A DNA stretch of 64,000 nt from Pseudomonas sp. CC120222-01a (GTDB lineage: Bacteria; Pseudomonadota; Gammaproteobacteria; Pseudomonadales; Pseudomonadaceae), in assembly GCF_003097235.1 (NCBI RefSeq), contig NZ_QEQQ01000015.1, forward strand, positions 1 through 64,000, read 5' to 3'. The notes beneath the pieces are model-generated. The model saw only the letters and a list, made by a program, of their open reading frames with translations. It was not told the origin of the DNA and made no database searches. Every line of letters begins with the position of its first letter. Positions within the stretch are counted from its first letter, which is position 1. Positions 5,974 to 15,174 of the stretch are shown here, piece after piece. The position numbers were made by a program, and so were the translations under genes.

Positions 5974-8631
5974 TTACGCCAGGCTCTTGCTCACCACTTC
6001 ATACACATCGCTGGACAGCGCGCCGGACGCGAGAATCCGCTCCAGCTCACCCTTCATCAGCACCTGCCGCGCATCGTCATACTTGCGCCAGCGGGTCAGC
6101 GGTGCCAGTTGGCGCGAAGCAATCTGCGGGTTCAGTGCATTCAGCTCGATCACCAGGTCCGCCAGGAAGCGATAGCCCGAACCGTCGGCGGCATGGAAGT
6201 TGACCAGGTTCTGCCCGGCAAAGGCACCGATCAGCGCACGCACCTTGTTCGGGTTCTTCAGGGTGAACGCCGGGTGCTGCATCAGCGCCTTGACCCGCGC
6301 CAGCCCGCCCGGCAGCGCGCTGGCGGCCTGCACGCTGAACCACTGGTCCATGACCAGCGGGTTGTCCTTGAAGTGCTCGGCGAAGGTCTCCAGGGCCTTG
6401 GCACGCTCGGCTTCGAACGGCGAGTTGACCAACACGGCCAGCGCGGTCAGGCGCTCGGTCATGTTGTCGCATTGCTCGAACTGCTCCAGGGTCGCTTCCA
6501 GCACCTGCGGCTTGCCGCTCTGCATCAGGTACGACAGGGCGATGTTCTGCAGGCTGCGGCGGGCGAAGTGTTCGGCGGCGGCCACGTAGGCGGTGTTGCG
6601 CGACACCTCGCGGTTGGCCTGGTAGCGCGCCCAAAGGGCGTCGAACAGCTGCTCGGCGATCTGCTGGCGGGCGAACTCGCGGGCGGCGTGGATGGCATCG
6701 ACGTCGGCCACCTGGCTGATCTCGGTCAGGTAGGCCTCGCCTGGCAGCGAGAGCATCTCGGCGACCATGGCGGGGTCCAGCGACGCATTGCCCAGCACGG
6801 TACCGAGCGCGGTGATCAGGCGTTGGTCGAGTTTCAGCGCTTCGCCGCGCTGATGCTGGCCGATCAGCTCCTGCAGCACCTGCACCGACAGCTGCTGGCC
6901 GGCTTCCCAGCGGTTGAAGCCGTCGCTGTCATGCTGCATGAGGAACATCAGCTGGTCACGGTCGTACGGGAAGCTCAGCTTGACCGGGGCGCTGAAACCG
7001 CGCAGCAGCGACGGCAGCGGCTTGGCCGCGATGCACTGGAAGGTGAAGGTCTGCTCGGCCTCGGTCACCGACAGCACACGCGAGGTGCCCACGGCGGCAG
7101 CTTCGCCAGCCAGTTGCAGCGGCAGGTCGTTGCCTTCGGCATCGAGCAGGCCCAGTTCGACCGGGATCACGAACGGCAGCTTCTCGGCCTTGTCCGGGGT
7201 CTGCGGGCAGCTCTGGCGGAAGGTCAGGCTGTAGGTCTGCGCGGCGGCGTCATAGGCCTCGCTGACGTCCAGGCGCGGGGTGCCGGCCTGGCTGTACCAG
7301 CGCTTGAACTGCGTCAGTTCGACGCCGTTGGCGTCCTCCATGGCCTTGATGAAATCATCGGTGGTCACGGCCTGGCCATCGTGGCGTTCAAAGTACAGGT
7401 CGCTGCCCTTGCGGAAGCCGTCTGCACCCAGCAAGGTGTGCACCATGCGCACCACTTCGGCGCCCTTCTCGTACACGGTCAGGGTGTAGAAGTTGGAGAT
7501 TTCGATGAAGCTGTCCGGGCGCACCGGGTGGGCCATCGGGCCGGCGTCTTCGGCGAACTGATGGGTGCGCAGGTAGGCGACGTCCTCGATGCGCTTGACC
7601 GTGCGCGAGTTCATGTCGGCGCTGAACTCGGCATCGCGGAACACCGTGAAGCCTTCTTTCAGCGACAGCTGGAACCAGTCGCGGCAGGTCACGCGGTTGC
7701 CCGACCAGTTGTGGAAATACTCGTGGGCGACCACACCCTCGACGCGCTGGTGGGCGGCATCGGTGGCGGTTTCGGCGCGGGCCAGCACACAGCTCGAGTT
7801 GAAGATATTCAGGCCCTTGTTTTCCATGGCGCCCATGTTGAAGTCGTTGACCGCGACAATCATGAAGATGTCCAGGTCGTACTCGCGGCCGTACACTTCT
7901 TCGTCCCAGCGCATGGACTTCTTCAGGCTGACCATGGCGTGGTCGCACTTGTCGATATTCTCGGGCTCGACGTAGATGCGCAGCGTCACATCGCGGCCAG
8001 ACTGGCAGACGAATTTGTCTTCGACGCACCAGAGGTCACCGGCCACCAGCGCGAACAGGTACGCCGGTTTCTTGAACGGGTCTTCCCAGGTCGCCCAGTG
8101 GCGGCCATCTTCTGCCGGCCCGCTGCCGATCGGGTTGCCGTTGCTCAGCAGCACCGGATAGCGATGCTGCTCCGCGATCACCGTGGTGGTGAAGGTGCTC
8201 ATCACGTCCGGGCGGTCGAGGTAGTAGGTGATCTTGCGGAAGCCCTCGGCCTCGCATTGGGTGCAGAACATCTTGCCGGACTTGTACAGGCCTTCCAGCG
8301 CGGTGTTGCTTTCCGGGTGGATCTTCACGCTGGTGTCGAGGGTGAAGCGCTCGGCCTTGGGATGGACCGTCAGGCTGTCGGCTTCGAGCTGGTAGTCGCT
8401 CGCCTGCAGTTCGACATCGTCCAGCGAGGCGCGCAGCAGCTCCAGCTGCTGGCCGTCCAGTTCCAGCGGCGGCAGGCCGGCACCGCGTGCCGGGTTGCGG
8501 CGCATGACCAGTTGCGCGTGGACCAGGGTGTGGTCCTCGAACAGTTCGAAGGTCAGGTGCGTCTCGTCGATCAGGTACTCGGGCGCCTGGTAATCCTTGA
8601 GGTAGATCACTTGCGGTTGTTCGGTACGCAT
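5974..8631 (-). CDS. pepN: Aminopeptidase N
   Basis: The 885-residue product matches the usual length of gamma-proteobacterial PepN, a cytoplasmic zinc metallopeptidase of family M1 that removes N-terminal residues from peptides. The exopeptidase motif GAMEN and the zinc site HEYFHNW (HExxH, about residue 303) are present, with the third ligand in the following SLKEGFTVFRD segment. The C-terminal half is the helical M1 domain. AAGGA lies at good distance before the ATG. It is the last gene of a minus-strand series after DUF2797, 13 bases apart, and is followed by a REP pair. Confidence 0.95.
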   Translation of the reverse strand: MRTEQPQVIYLKDYQAPEYLIDETHLTFELFEDHTLVHAQLVMRRNPARGAGLPPLELDGQQLELLRASLDDVELQASDYQLEADSLTVHPKAERFTLDTSVKIHPESNTALEGLYKSGKMFCTQCEAEGFRKITYYLDRPDVMSTFTTTVIAEQHRYPVLLSNGNPIGSGPAEDGRHWATWEDPFKKPAYLFALVAGDLWCVEDKFVCQSGRDVTLRIYVEPENIDKCDHAMVSLKKSMRWDEEVYGREYDLDIFMIVAVNDFNMGAMENKGLNIFNSSCVLARAETATDAAHQRVEGVVAHEYFHNWSGNRVTCRDWFQLSLKEGFTVFRDAEFSADMNSRTVKRIEDVAYLRTHQFAEDAGPMAHPVRPDSFIEISNFYTLTVYEKGAEVVRMVHTLLGADGFRKGSDLYFERHDGQAVTTDDFIKAMEDANGVELTQFKRWYSQAGTPRLDVSEAYDAAAQTYSLTFRQSCPQTPDKAEKLPFVIPVELGLLDAEGNDLPLQLAGEAAAVGTSRVLSVTEAEQTFTFQCIAAKPLPSLLRGFSAPVKLSFPYDRDQLMFLMQHDSDGFNRWEAGQQLSVQVLQELIGQHQRGEALKLDQRLITALGTVLGNASLDPAMVAEMLSLPGEAYLTEISQVADVDAIHAAREFARQQIAEQLFDALWARYQANREVSRNTAYVAAAEHFARRSLQNIALSYLMQSGKPQVLEATLEQFEQCDNMTERLTALAVLVNSPFEAERAKALETFAEHFKDNPLVMDQWFSVQAASALPGGLARVKALMQHPAFTLKNPNKVRALIGAFAGQNLVNFHAADGSGYRFLADLVIELNALNPQIASRQLAPLTRWRKYDDARQVLMKGELERILASGALSSDVYEVVSKSLA

Positions 8632-8644
8632 GTGCAGGTCCTTT

Positions 8645-9475
8645 TTACTGGAGCACGGCCAACTGGTAGGCCGTGTACTTGCGAATATTGATCACGCCGG
8701 TGTCGAAGATCAGGTACTGGCCCTTGATGCCCAGCAGCGTGCCTTCGGCCACCGGGTCCTTGTCGAGGTTGAAGCTGACGATCTTTTTCGGGTACGCCTC
8801 GACCGGGTAGCGCATTTCCACCACTTCGGCGTCAGGCAGCGGCTGGATCGCCTGCAGGCCGAAGCGGCCCTGCAGCTCGCGCAGGCCGTCGGCGCAGGCG
8901 TCGAAAATCTGATCGCGGATGGCGGGCAGGTCGAGCACTTCGGCGTCGCCCTTGAGCAGCGTGCGCCAGTTGGTGCGGTCCGGTACCTGGCTGCGCAGGA
9001 TGTCTTCGACCAGGCCCGATTGCTGGCGGGTGGCCACGCGCATGATCGGCAGCGCCTGGCTGGCACCCTGGTCGAGCCAGCGGGTGGGCAGCTGGGTGGC
9101 ACGGGTGATGCCGACCTTGATCCCCGACGAGTTGGCCAGGTACACCACATGGTCGGTCATGCAGAACTGTTCGCCCCACGACGGTTCACGGCAGGTGCCG
9201 GCGTCGTAATGGCATTTCTCCGGGGCCATGATGCACACGTCGCACTGGGCCAGCTTGGTCATGCACGGGTAGCAGTAACCCTGGCTGAAGCTGGTCTTGG
9301 TGCGCTTGCCGCAATGGCTGCAGTGAATCGCGCCGAGGTATTCCAGGCGCAGGCGCTGGCCAATCAGCGGGTTTACTGGCACCTGGGTGTCATCCAGGCG
9401 GAAGCTGTATTGCACCACGGGTGCCTGCAGGCTTACCGCCATCTTGCTCAAAGAGCCACGAGCGAGTTCGATCAA
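8645..9475 (-). CDS. DUF2797 protein with cysteine clusters
   Basis: The product is 276 residues if the TTG at 9475 is used. I favour this start because the reading frame begins LIELARGSLSKMAVSL, a stretch I recall as conserved in Pseudomonas homologues, and because TTG overlaps the upstream stop as TTGA. ATG at 9442 is the alternative. The N-terminal third carries paired cysteines (CSHCG, CYPC, CDVC and later Cys residues), suggesting zinc binding. The segment HVVYLANSSGIKVGITR resembles a GIY-YIG-like fold. The function is unknown. It lies between DUF1315 and pepN in the same direction. Confidence 0.75.
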   Translation of the reverse strand: MIELARGSLSKMAVSLQAPVVQYSFRLDDTQVPVNPLIGQRLRLEYLGAIHCSHCGKRTKTSFSQGYCYPCMTKLAQCDVCIMAPEKCHYDAGTCREPSWGEQFCMTDHVVYLANSSGIKVGITRATQLPTRWLDQGASQALPIMRVATRQQSGLVEDILRSQVPDRTNWRTLLKGDAEVLDLPAIRDQIFDACADGLRELQGRFGLQAIQPLPDAEVVEMRYPVEAYPKKIVSFNLDKDPVAEGTLLGIKGQYLIFDTGVINIRKYTAYQLAVLQ

Positions 9476-9732
9476 TGTACCGAGTCCGACTTGAACAGAA
9501 TGTTGGCGATGGGTGCGGACTTCGACGCGCATTCCTGCGGGCCCATGTAGCCGGTGCGCTGTTCTTCGGGCAGGTTCTTCATCTCCCAGGCGATCACCGC
9601 CTGCAGCGACAGTTCTTTCTGCTCGGCGGTGAGCTTGCGCCCGTCCGACCATTTGCCGATTTCCACGGCCAGTTTCAGGCTCTCGTAGATTTCCGGGGTA
9701 ATGTTTTCGATCATTTGCGCGAAAGTGGACAT
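9472..9732 (-). CDS. DUF1315 (YeaC-like) protein
   Basis: The product has 86 residues and starts MSTFAQMIENITPEIYESLK. Its length and the GKWSDGRKLTAEQKE segment match the small YeaC/DUF1315 family of gamma-proteobacteria, whose function is unknown. It has no signal peptide. The stop overlaps the proposed TTG start of the DUF2797 gene, pointing to translational coupling, and it begins 14 bases after the rhomboid gene ends. Confidence 0.85.
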   Translation of the reverse strand: MSTFAQMIENITPEIYESLKLAVEIGKWSDGRKLTAEQKELSLQAVIAWEMKNLPEEQRTGYMGPQECASKSAPIANILFKSDSVH

Positions 9733-9745
9733 AGTGTCTCCTGAT

Positions 9746-10612
9746 TCAAGCCGACAGTTTACGCCGGGCCAGCGCCCCGCCCAAGAGCCCGGTCAGGCAT
9801 CCGATGAGCAGCCCGCCGACGTGGGCGGCATTGGCGATCTGGCCGAAGCCGAGCTGGCCGACCACGCCGGTCAGGCAGATCACCAGCCAGATCAGCATCA
9901 TCACCAGCACGCCCTTGGGCAGGTTGAAGTGGGGGTTGGGTGCCAGCCACTGGTACAGCCAGACATGGCCGAGCAAACCGTAGAGCACGCCGGACAGGCC
10001 GCCGAACAGGCTCGGGCCACTGGTGTAGTGCTGGGCCAGGTTGGACACCAGGCTGAACAGCAGGGTCAGGCCCAGCAGCAGCCAGGGGCCCTGGCGCAGC
10101 TCGATGCGCTTGCCCAGCTCCCAGTACCACAGGCCGTTCATGGCCAGGTGCAGCACGCCAAAATGCAGCAGCATGGGCGATACCAGGCGCCACCACTGGC
10201 CTTCGGCCAGGCCCTGGGCCAGCGGGGTGAAATGCAGGTAATCACCCTGGACGCGGAAGTCGAGGAAAGTGAACCAGCTGATGGCGTTGAGGTTGTCGCC
10301 CAGGCTGGTAAGGCCGGCGACGATCAGGCACAGGACGAGGACGGTGGCGGTGACCTTGCAGGCTTTGGCCTGGTCGGCCAATGAGGGCTGTGTGGGGGCC
10401 ATCGCGGATAAATCCGCTCCTACATCGGCGTTACCGTCGGGGAAGCGCTGGTACAGTTCGCGCACGTCGGCAACCAGGGTGTCGGGGGCCCAGAGCACTT
10501 GCTCCTCACCCTCCTCGCTGACCCGGTGCGGGACCTGCAGGCGCTGTAGCAGGTGGACGAAGCCGCTGAGGTCGACCGCCAGCGGCAGGCGCATCACTTC
10601 GATGATTTTCAT
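9746..10612 (-). CDS. Rhomboid-family intramembrane serine protease (GlpG-like)
   Basis: The product has 288 residues. The first 70 or so form a soluble N-terminal domain like that of GlpG. A linker is followed by six membrane helices with the catalytic serine in GLSGVLYG and the catalytic histidine in NAAHVGG, so the Ser-His dyad is intact. The enzyme would cut transmembrane substrates in the inner membrane. The start overlaps the stop of the metallophosphoesterase gene (ATGA). The linker, around residues 63-70, is encoded by a piece of REP sequence, described separately. Confidence 0.85.
   Translation of the reverse strand: MKIIEVMRLPLAVDLSGFVHLLQRLQVPHRVSEEGEEQVLWAPDTLVADVRELYQRFPDGNADVGADLSAMAPTQPSLADQAKACKVTATVLVLCLIVAGLTSLGDNLNAISWFTFLDFRVQGDYLHFTPLAQGLAEGQWWRLVSPMLLHFGVLHLAMNGLWYWELGKRIELRQGPWLLLGLTLLFSLVSNLAQHYTSGPSLFGGLSGVLYGLLGHVWLYQWLAPNPHFNLPKGVLVMMLIWLVICLTGVVGQLGFGQIANAAHVGGLLIGCLTGLLGGALARRKLSA
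10403..10424. repeat. REP half-element inside the rhomboid coding region
   Basis: CGCGGATAAATCCGCTCCTACA is a recognisable REP half: palindromic head, GCTCC, then TACA. It sits in frame in the linker between the soluble and membrane domains of the rhomboid protein and encodes VGADLSA. Confidence 0.6.
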
Positions 10613-11580
10613 TGGTTGGCCTGCAGGCGTTCGACGTCGACCCAGACGAACTTGTGCGGGTCGATGCGGGTTTCATCATCCAGCCGGTAGGCCGCCAGCT
10701 TGCCGTACAGCACCGCGCTGTAGTCCAGGCAGGCCAGGTTGGCGCGGATCGGCGCCGGGCGGCCGCTGCGCCAGTAGTGGCCGACGAACAGCAGCGGTTC
10801 GTCTTCGGCGTAGCGCAGCAGGGCATTCTTTTCGGTATGACTGAGTGGCGTGCGGGCAACCTCGTCGGGCAGCGCATCGGGCTGGAAGACGATGTCGCCG
10901 TAGGTCTGCGGGTCTTCTTCCCAGAACTTGGTGCGGAAGAAGGCACGGGTCAGGCCGTCGCCGCCGGTCAGGGTCAGGCCGTCCGGCAGACGCATGTCGG
11001 TGCCGCGCAGCAGGCGGTTGCACACGGTGGCGGCAAAGCTGCCGGACACCGCCGACGCCTGGATGAAGTGCTCATCGATGCGCCCGCCCGGGTACTGCTG
11101 GCGCAACGGTTCGATCAGCCGCGGGTCCCAGCAGGCATGCACCAGGCGGAAGCGCCCGGCGTCGACGAACAGTGGCATGTCGTAGAACCACTGCACGAAG
11201 TCGTGCCAGTCGCCGGGGTGGTGGGCGAACTGGGTCAGGGTTTCGTCGATCAGCCGGGCGTGGCGCGGGGTGTGTTCGCGCACGAACGACTTGCCGCTGC
11301 CAGGCAATGCCGGGGTGACCCAGCCCAGGGCGTTGTACTCGTGGTTGCCCATGATGCAGAACGCCTGGCCGGCCTCGACCATGTCATGCACGATGTGCAG
11401 CGCCTCGCGGATGCGCGGGCCACGGTCGACGATGTCGCCAAGGAACAGGGCCTGGCGCCGTGGGTGACGCCAGACGCCGCCGACCCGTTTGTAGCCGAGG
11501 GCGTCGAGCAGGCGTTCGAGGGTCAGTGCACAGCCGTGCACGTCACCGATGATGTCGAAACTGCGCGCCGGATCGAGCAT
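10609..11580 (-). CDS. Metallophosphoesterase (calcineurin-like)
   Basis: The product has 323 residues and starts MLDPARSFDIIGDVHGCALT. It carries the phosphoesterase metal-binding motifs DVHGC, GDIVDRG and GNHEYN, and a later VHACWD, so both metal sites look complete. Relatives include diadenosine tetraphosphatases and serine/threonine phosphatases; the substrate cannot be told from sequence. The start overlaps the nadK stop as TGATG, with AGGGA upstream, and the stop overlaps the rhomboid start, giving a tightly coupled nadK-phosphoesterase-rhomboid operon. Confidence 0.85.
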   Translation of the reverse strand: MLDPARSFDIIGDVHGCALTLERLLDALGYKRVGGVWRHPRRQALFLGDIVDRGPRIREALHIVHDMVEAGQAFCIMGNHEYNALGWVTPALPGSGKSFVREHTPRHARLIDETLTQFAHHPGDWHDFVQWFYDMPLFVDAGRFRLVHACWDPRLIEPLRQQYPGGRIDEHFIQASAVSGSFAATVCNRLLRGTDMRLPDGLTLTGGDGLTRAFFRTKFWEEDPQTYGDIVFQPDALPDEVARTPLSHTEKNALLRYAEDEPLLFVGHYWRSGRPAPIRANLACLDYSAVLYGKLAAYRLDDETRIDPHKFVWVDVERLQANQ

Positions 11581-12470
11581 CAGTCGTCCCTGCCTCCCAG
11601 GCGGCTGCCCCAGCCGAGTTTGGTGCGACACACCTCATAGTAGTTGTGGTCGAGCGGATGGATCAGGCGCAGCTTCTGCGGTTTCTTGCTCACCGTGATG
11701 GTGTCGCCCGGGGCGCAGGTGAAGTGGTTCTGGCCGTCGCAGGACACTTGCGGGTAGATCTGCAGGTCCTTGGACACAACGATCTTAAGCTCGCTGTTGC
11801 CGTCGACCACGATCGGCCGGCCCGACAGGGTATGCGGGTACATCGGCACGATGACGATGGCGTCGAGCTTGGGGTGCATGATCGGGCCGCCGGCCGACAG
11901 CGCGTAGGCGGTGGAGCCGGTCGGGGTGGCGACGATCAGGCCGTCGGCCTTCTGGCTGCAGACGAACTGGCCGTCGATGTAGATCTCGAACTCGATCATC
12001 CGCGTCGACTTGCCCGGGTGCAGGACCACATCGTTGAGCGCGTCGCCCTGGCCGATGGCTTCGTGATGGCGACGTACCTCGGCCTGCAGCAGGAAGCGGT
12101 TTTCCACCAGGTAGTGGCCGTCGAGCACCTCGGCGACTTTCTCCTCCAGTTCGTCCGGGCGGATGTCGGTCAGGAAGCCCAGGTTGCCGCGGTTGATGCC
12201 CAGCACGGGCACATTGTGCCGGGCCAGGGCGCGGGCGGCGCCAAGCAGGCTGCCGTCGCCACCGACCACGATGACCAGGTCGCAGACCTCCCCCAGCAGC
12301 TTGCGCGTCGAGGTTTGCAGACCGTGGCCGGGCAGCACTTCGGCGATGGTGTCCTCGAGGATCACGTGCAGGTGGCGCTCGAGGAGGAATTTTTTCAGTC
12401 GGCGAATGGTGTCGAGCACCTGCGAGCTGCCAAGGCGGCCGATGATACCGATATTGCGAAATTGCTCCAT
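11580..12470 (-). CDS. nadK: NAD kinase
   Basis: The 296-residue product phosphorylates NAD to NADP in the cytoplasm. The GGDGSLLGAAR motif (about residue 72) and the NRGNLGFLTD and PTGSTAYALSAGGP segments are diagnostic of the ATP-NAD kinase family. The length is normal. GCAGGAG precedes the ATG. It is the first gene of the operon with the metallophosphoesterase and rhomboid genes, and it is divergent from the DUF1853 gene across about 90 bp that must hold both promoters. Confidence 0.95.
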   Translation of the reverse strand: MEQFRNIGIIGRLGSSQVLDTIRRLKKFLLERHLHVILEDTIAEVLPGHGLQTSTRKLLGEVCDLVIVVGGDGSLLGAARALARHNVPVLGINRGNLGFLTDIRPDELEEKVAEVLDGHYLVENRFLLQAEVRRHHEAIGQGDALNDVVLHPGKSTRMIEFEIYIDGQFVCSQKADGLIVATPTGSTAYALSAGGPIMHPKLDAIVIVPMYPHTLSGRPIVVDGNSELKIVVSKDLQIYPQVSCDGQNHFTCAPGDTITVSKKPQKLRLIHPLDHNYYEVCRTKLGWGSRLGGRDD

Positions 12471-12559
12471 GGGGCTCCTGCGAGGCTCTGCGGCGGGGTG
12501 ACGATATCGCGATTATGGGCGAAACGACCGGGCAGCGGCAAACCGGCTATGCTCGCAGC

Positions 12560-13540
12560 ATGATGCCATTTGCCGAGCTCCATGAGCTGTCCCGCCGCTT
12601 GCGCCGCCCTGCCGTGCGCGACCTGGCCTGGACCCTGCTGTCGCCCGCGCTGCTGAGCGCCCCGCCCTGCCCCCAGCGCCATCCGCTGGCGGGCAGCGCC
12701 TGGGTGGGCGATCCGCAACGCTTGCAGGACTGGTTGCACGCACTGGATGCAGATGATCTGCCCTTGCGCGAGTGGTTGGCGAAGATCACCAGCCGGCGCT
12801 TGGGGCTGTACTACGAAGGTCTGTGGCAGTTCGCCCTGCAGCAGGCGCCCGGGGTCGAGCTGTTGGCGTCCAACCTGGCGATTCGTGCGGGCGGGCGAAC
12901 CCTGGGCGAGCTGGACATTCTGCTGCGCGATAGCGAAGGCACCCATCATCTGGAGCTGGCCATCAAGCTGTACCTGGGGCCGACCGAGGACGACGGACGC
13001 GACCCGACGCACTGGCTCGGGCCTGGCTGCCACGACCGGCTCGGCAGCAAACTGGCACACCTGGCCGGGCACCAGCTGCCCATGTCGGCAGACGCGCAGA
13101 GTCGCGCAGCGCTGGCCGCCGTGGGGGTCGATCAGGTGCAGGCGCACGTGTGGCTGGGCGGTTATCTGTTCTATCCGTGTCCGGGGCACGCCGAACCGCC
13201 TGCGGGTGCCAATCCCCTGCATTTGCGCGGGCGCTGGCTACGCCGGCAGAACTGGGCAGCAACAGCAGACGAACGCTGGCAACCGTTGCCGCGACATGCC
13301 TGGCTGGCACCGGCGCGGGCAGAGCCAGATGACTGCTGGACCGTGCCGCAGTTCGAGGCCTGGCTGGCGCGGTTGGACGAGCATGCCCCCGCGCAGTTGC
13401 TGGTCAGACTGGAGCCGGATGGCGCAGGCGCGTGGCAGGAGGTCGAGCGCATGTTTCTGGTGGCTGACAGTTGGCCACATTTGCCAGACAACAGAATTTT
13501 CACAGATCCAGCGCAAAGATTTGTTTCAAATAGCCATTAG
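12560..13540 (+). CDS. DUF1853 family protein
   Basis: The product is about 326 residues from the ATG at 12560 (or 12563); no good ribosome binding site decides between them, and a farther upstream ATG at 12515 is less likely. The region GELDILLRD followed by HHLELAIKLYLGP matches the D...ExK arrangement of PD-(D/E)xK nuclease-like folds, consistent with what is thought of DUF1853, but the role is unknown. There are no membrane segments. It is divergent from nadK and 56 bases upstream of the cytochrome b561 gene. Confidence 0.8.
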   Translation: MMPFAELHELSRRLRRPAVRDLAWTLLSPALLSAPPCPQRHPLAGSAWVGDPQRLQDWLHALDADDLPLREWLAKITSRRLGLYYEGLWQFALQQAPGVELLASNLAIRAGGRTLGELDILLRDSEGTHHLELAIKLYLGPTEDDGRDPTHWLGPGCHDRLGSKLAHLAGHQLPMSADAQSRAALAAVGVDQVQAHVWLGGYLFYPCPGHAEPPAGANPLHLRGRWLRRQNWAATADERWQPLPRHAWLAPARAEPDDCWTVPQFEAWLARLDEHAPAQLLVRLEPDGAGAWQEVERMFLVADSWPHLPDNRIFTDPAQRFVSNSH

Positions 13541-13596
13541 AGTGCTATCTGAGCGCCAGCAAGAGCGCTATTCCGACCTGATGACGAGGACCGATC

Positions 13597-14142
13597 ATGG
13601 TTTCATCCACCCCCGCGCCCCATTACGCACGCCTGTCCATCGCTCTGCATTGGCTGATGCTGGTGCTGCTGGCCGCCGTATACGCCTGTATCGAATTTCG
13701 CGGCCTGTTCCCCAAGGACAGCGTCGAACGCAACCTGATGAAAGACCTGCACTTCATGCTCGGGCTGAGCGTGTTCGTGCTGGTCTGGCTGCGCCTGGCC
13801 GTGCGCCTGACCCGCCCTACCCCGCCGATCATGCCCAAGCCACCGGCGTGGCAGACCGGCCTTGCGCACCTGATGCACCTGGCGCTGTATCTGCTGATGA
13901 TTGGCCTGCCCCTGGCCGGCTGGCTGATCCTCAGCGCCGCCGACAAGCCGGTGCCGTTCTTCGGCCTGGAGCTGCCGCACCTGATCGGCCCGGACCCGGA
14001 CCAAGCCAAGTTCATCAAAGGCTGGCATGAGCGGGTGGCGACCTGGGGTTATTGGCTGATCGGACTGCACGCACTGGCCGGGCTGTACCACCACTACGTG
14101 CAGCGCGATAACACGCTGCTGCGCATGTTGCCCTACAAGTAA
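13597..14142 (+). CDS. Cytochrome b561
   Basis: The product has 181 residues with four membrane helices and histidines placed for two b-type hemes (near LHWLML, KDLHFM, LAHLMH and LIGLHALAGLYHH). It belongs to the CybB-type b561 family, inner-membrane quinol or superoxide oxidoreductases. GAGGA lies ahead of the ATG. The last ten bases overlap the convergent PLP-enzyme gene. Confidence 0.9.
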   Translation: MVSSTPAPHYARLSIALHWLMLVLLAAVYACIEFRGLFPKDSVERNLMKDLHFMLGLSVFVLVWLRLAVRLTRPTPPIMPKPPAWQTGLAHLMHLALYLLMIGLPLAGWLILSAADKPVPFFGLELPHLIGPDPDQAKFIKGWHERVATWGYWLIGLHALAGLYHHYVQRDNTLLRMLPYK

Positions 14143-15017
14143 CCACGACGGCCCTGCAGGCCGCCGGTGTGGACGAAGATCAGACGGGTACCGGGCGCGA
14201 ACAGCCCGGCCCCGACCTGATCGCGCAGGGCCAGCAAGGCCTTGCCGGTATACAGGGCTTCCAGCGGCACGCCACTGTGCCGCTCGCTCTCGGCGATGAA
14301 CGCTAGCAACTCATCATCGAATTTGCCGAAGCCGCCGCGGCAGGCGTCGTGCAACTGGTAGCCCTGTATGCCGGCCAGTTCGGTGACGGTTTCCGGCACG
14401 CCGTGATCCATTGGCACCGCCAGAGCAGCATGCACGGGGTGTTCTCCTGCCTCGGCAAGAACCAGGCCTGCCAATGTCGTACCGGTGCCAGCAGCCAGCC
14501 ACCAGGCGTCGTAGCCCGACCATCCCAGCGCTGACAGCTGCGAACGGGCCTGCTCGACGATCAGCGCGCAACCTTCGGCACCCGCCGCCCCGCCACCGCC
14601 TTCGGGGATGCAATGCCAGCCTGGATAACGGGCCTGCCAAGGCTCCCAGAAACCCGGTTCATGGCGTGCCCGATAGCCGCCATAGCCCAGCCAGTGCACT
14701 TGCATACCCAAGGCTTGCAAGTCGCGCACTGTGGGGGTGTCTTGCGGGTGGCCGCGCAGCAGGCCAACGGTGGCAAAGCCGAAGCGCTTGCCGGCGGCGG
14801 CCAGGGCGTGGAGGTGGTTGGAATGGTTGCCGCCCAGGCTGATCAGGCCGGGGGCGCCTGCGGCATCGGCATGCTGCAGGTGATGGCGGAGCTTGAACCA
14901 CTTGTTGCCACTGATCAGGGGGTCGATCAGGTCCAGGCGCAGGATCGCGGCTTCTACTTTGGCTTTTGCCAGCCAGGGTAGATTCAAGTGCTGTAGCGGG
15001 GCTTGAGGTAAATGCAT
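14133..15017 (-). CDS. PLP-dependent ACC deaminase / D-cysteine desulfhydrase family protein
   Basis: The product has 294 residues and starts MHLPQAPLQHLNLP. The SGNKWFKLRHHL segment carries the PLP-binding lysine, and SLGGNHSNHLHALAAAG and AAGTGTTLAG are family motifs for cofactor and phosphate binding. Members remove amino and thiol groups from D-cysteine or open the ring of 1-aminocyclopropane-1-carboxylate; sequence alone does not decide, and D-cysteine desulfhydrase-like activity is more common in housekeeping settings. The gene is short compared with true ACC deaminases (about 338 residues). Confidence 0.85.
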   Translation of the reverse strand: MHLPQAPLQHLNLPWLAKAKVEAAILRLDLIDPLISGNKWFKLRHHLQHADAAGAPGLISLGGNHSNHLHALAAAGKRFGFATVGLLRGHPQDTPTVRDLQALGMQVHWLGYGGYRARHEPGFWEPWQARYPGWHCIPEGGGGAAGAEGCALIVEQARSQLSALGWSGYDAWWLAAGTGTTLAGLVLAEAGEHPVHAALAVPMDHGVPETVTELAGIQGYQLHDACRGGFGKFDDELLAFIAESERHSGVPLEALYTGKALLALRDQVGAGLFAPGTRLIFVHTGGLQGRRGYL

Positions 15018-15044
15018 GGAGCGGAGTTTATCAGTGAAATCCCT

Positions 15045-15168
15045 GGGGGCGCTTCGCACCCCTTTCGCGACACAAGGCCGCTCCCACAGGTCCAGCACAA
15101 GCCTCAAAGGCTGCGGTACTCCTGTGGGAGCGGCCTTGTGTCGCGAAAGGGCCGCAAAGCGGCCCCCG
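15045..15168. repeat. REP pair (type B)
   Basis: Inverted pair with TTTCGCGACACAAGGCC and GCTCCCACAGG in both copies, between the fadH 3' end and the start of the PLP-enzyme gene. Confidence 0.85.
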
Positions 15169-15174
15169 GCGATC

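Noticed and set aside
5905..8691. A 928-codon open frame antisense to pepN
   Set aside because: High-GC coding DNA leaves the opposite strand open. Its translation is His/Gln/Val-rich with no motif, while pepN has full motifs and a ribosome binding site.
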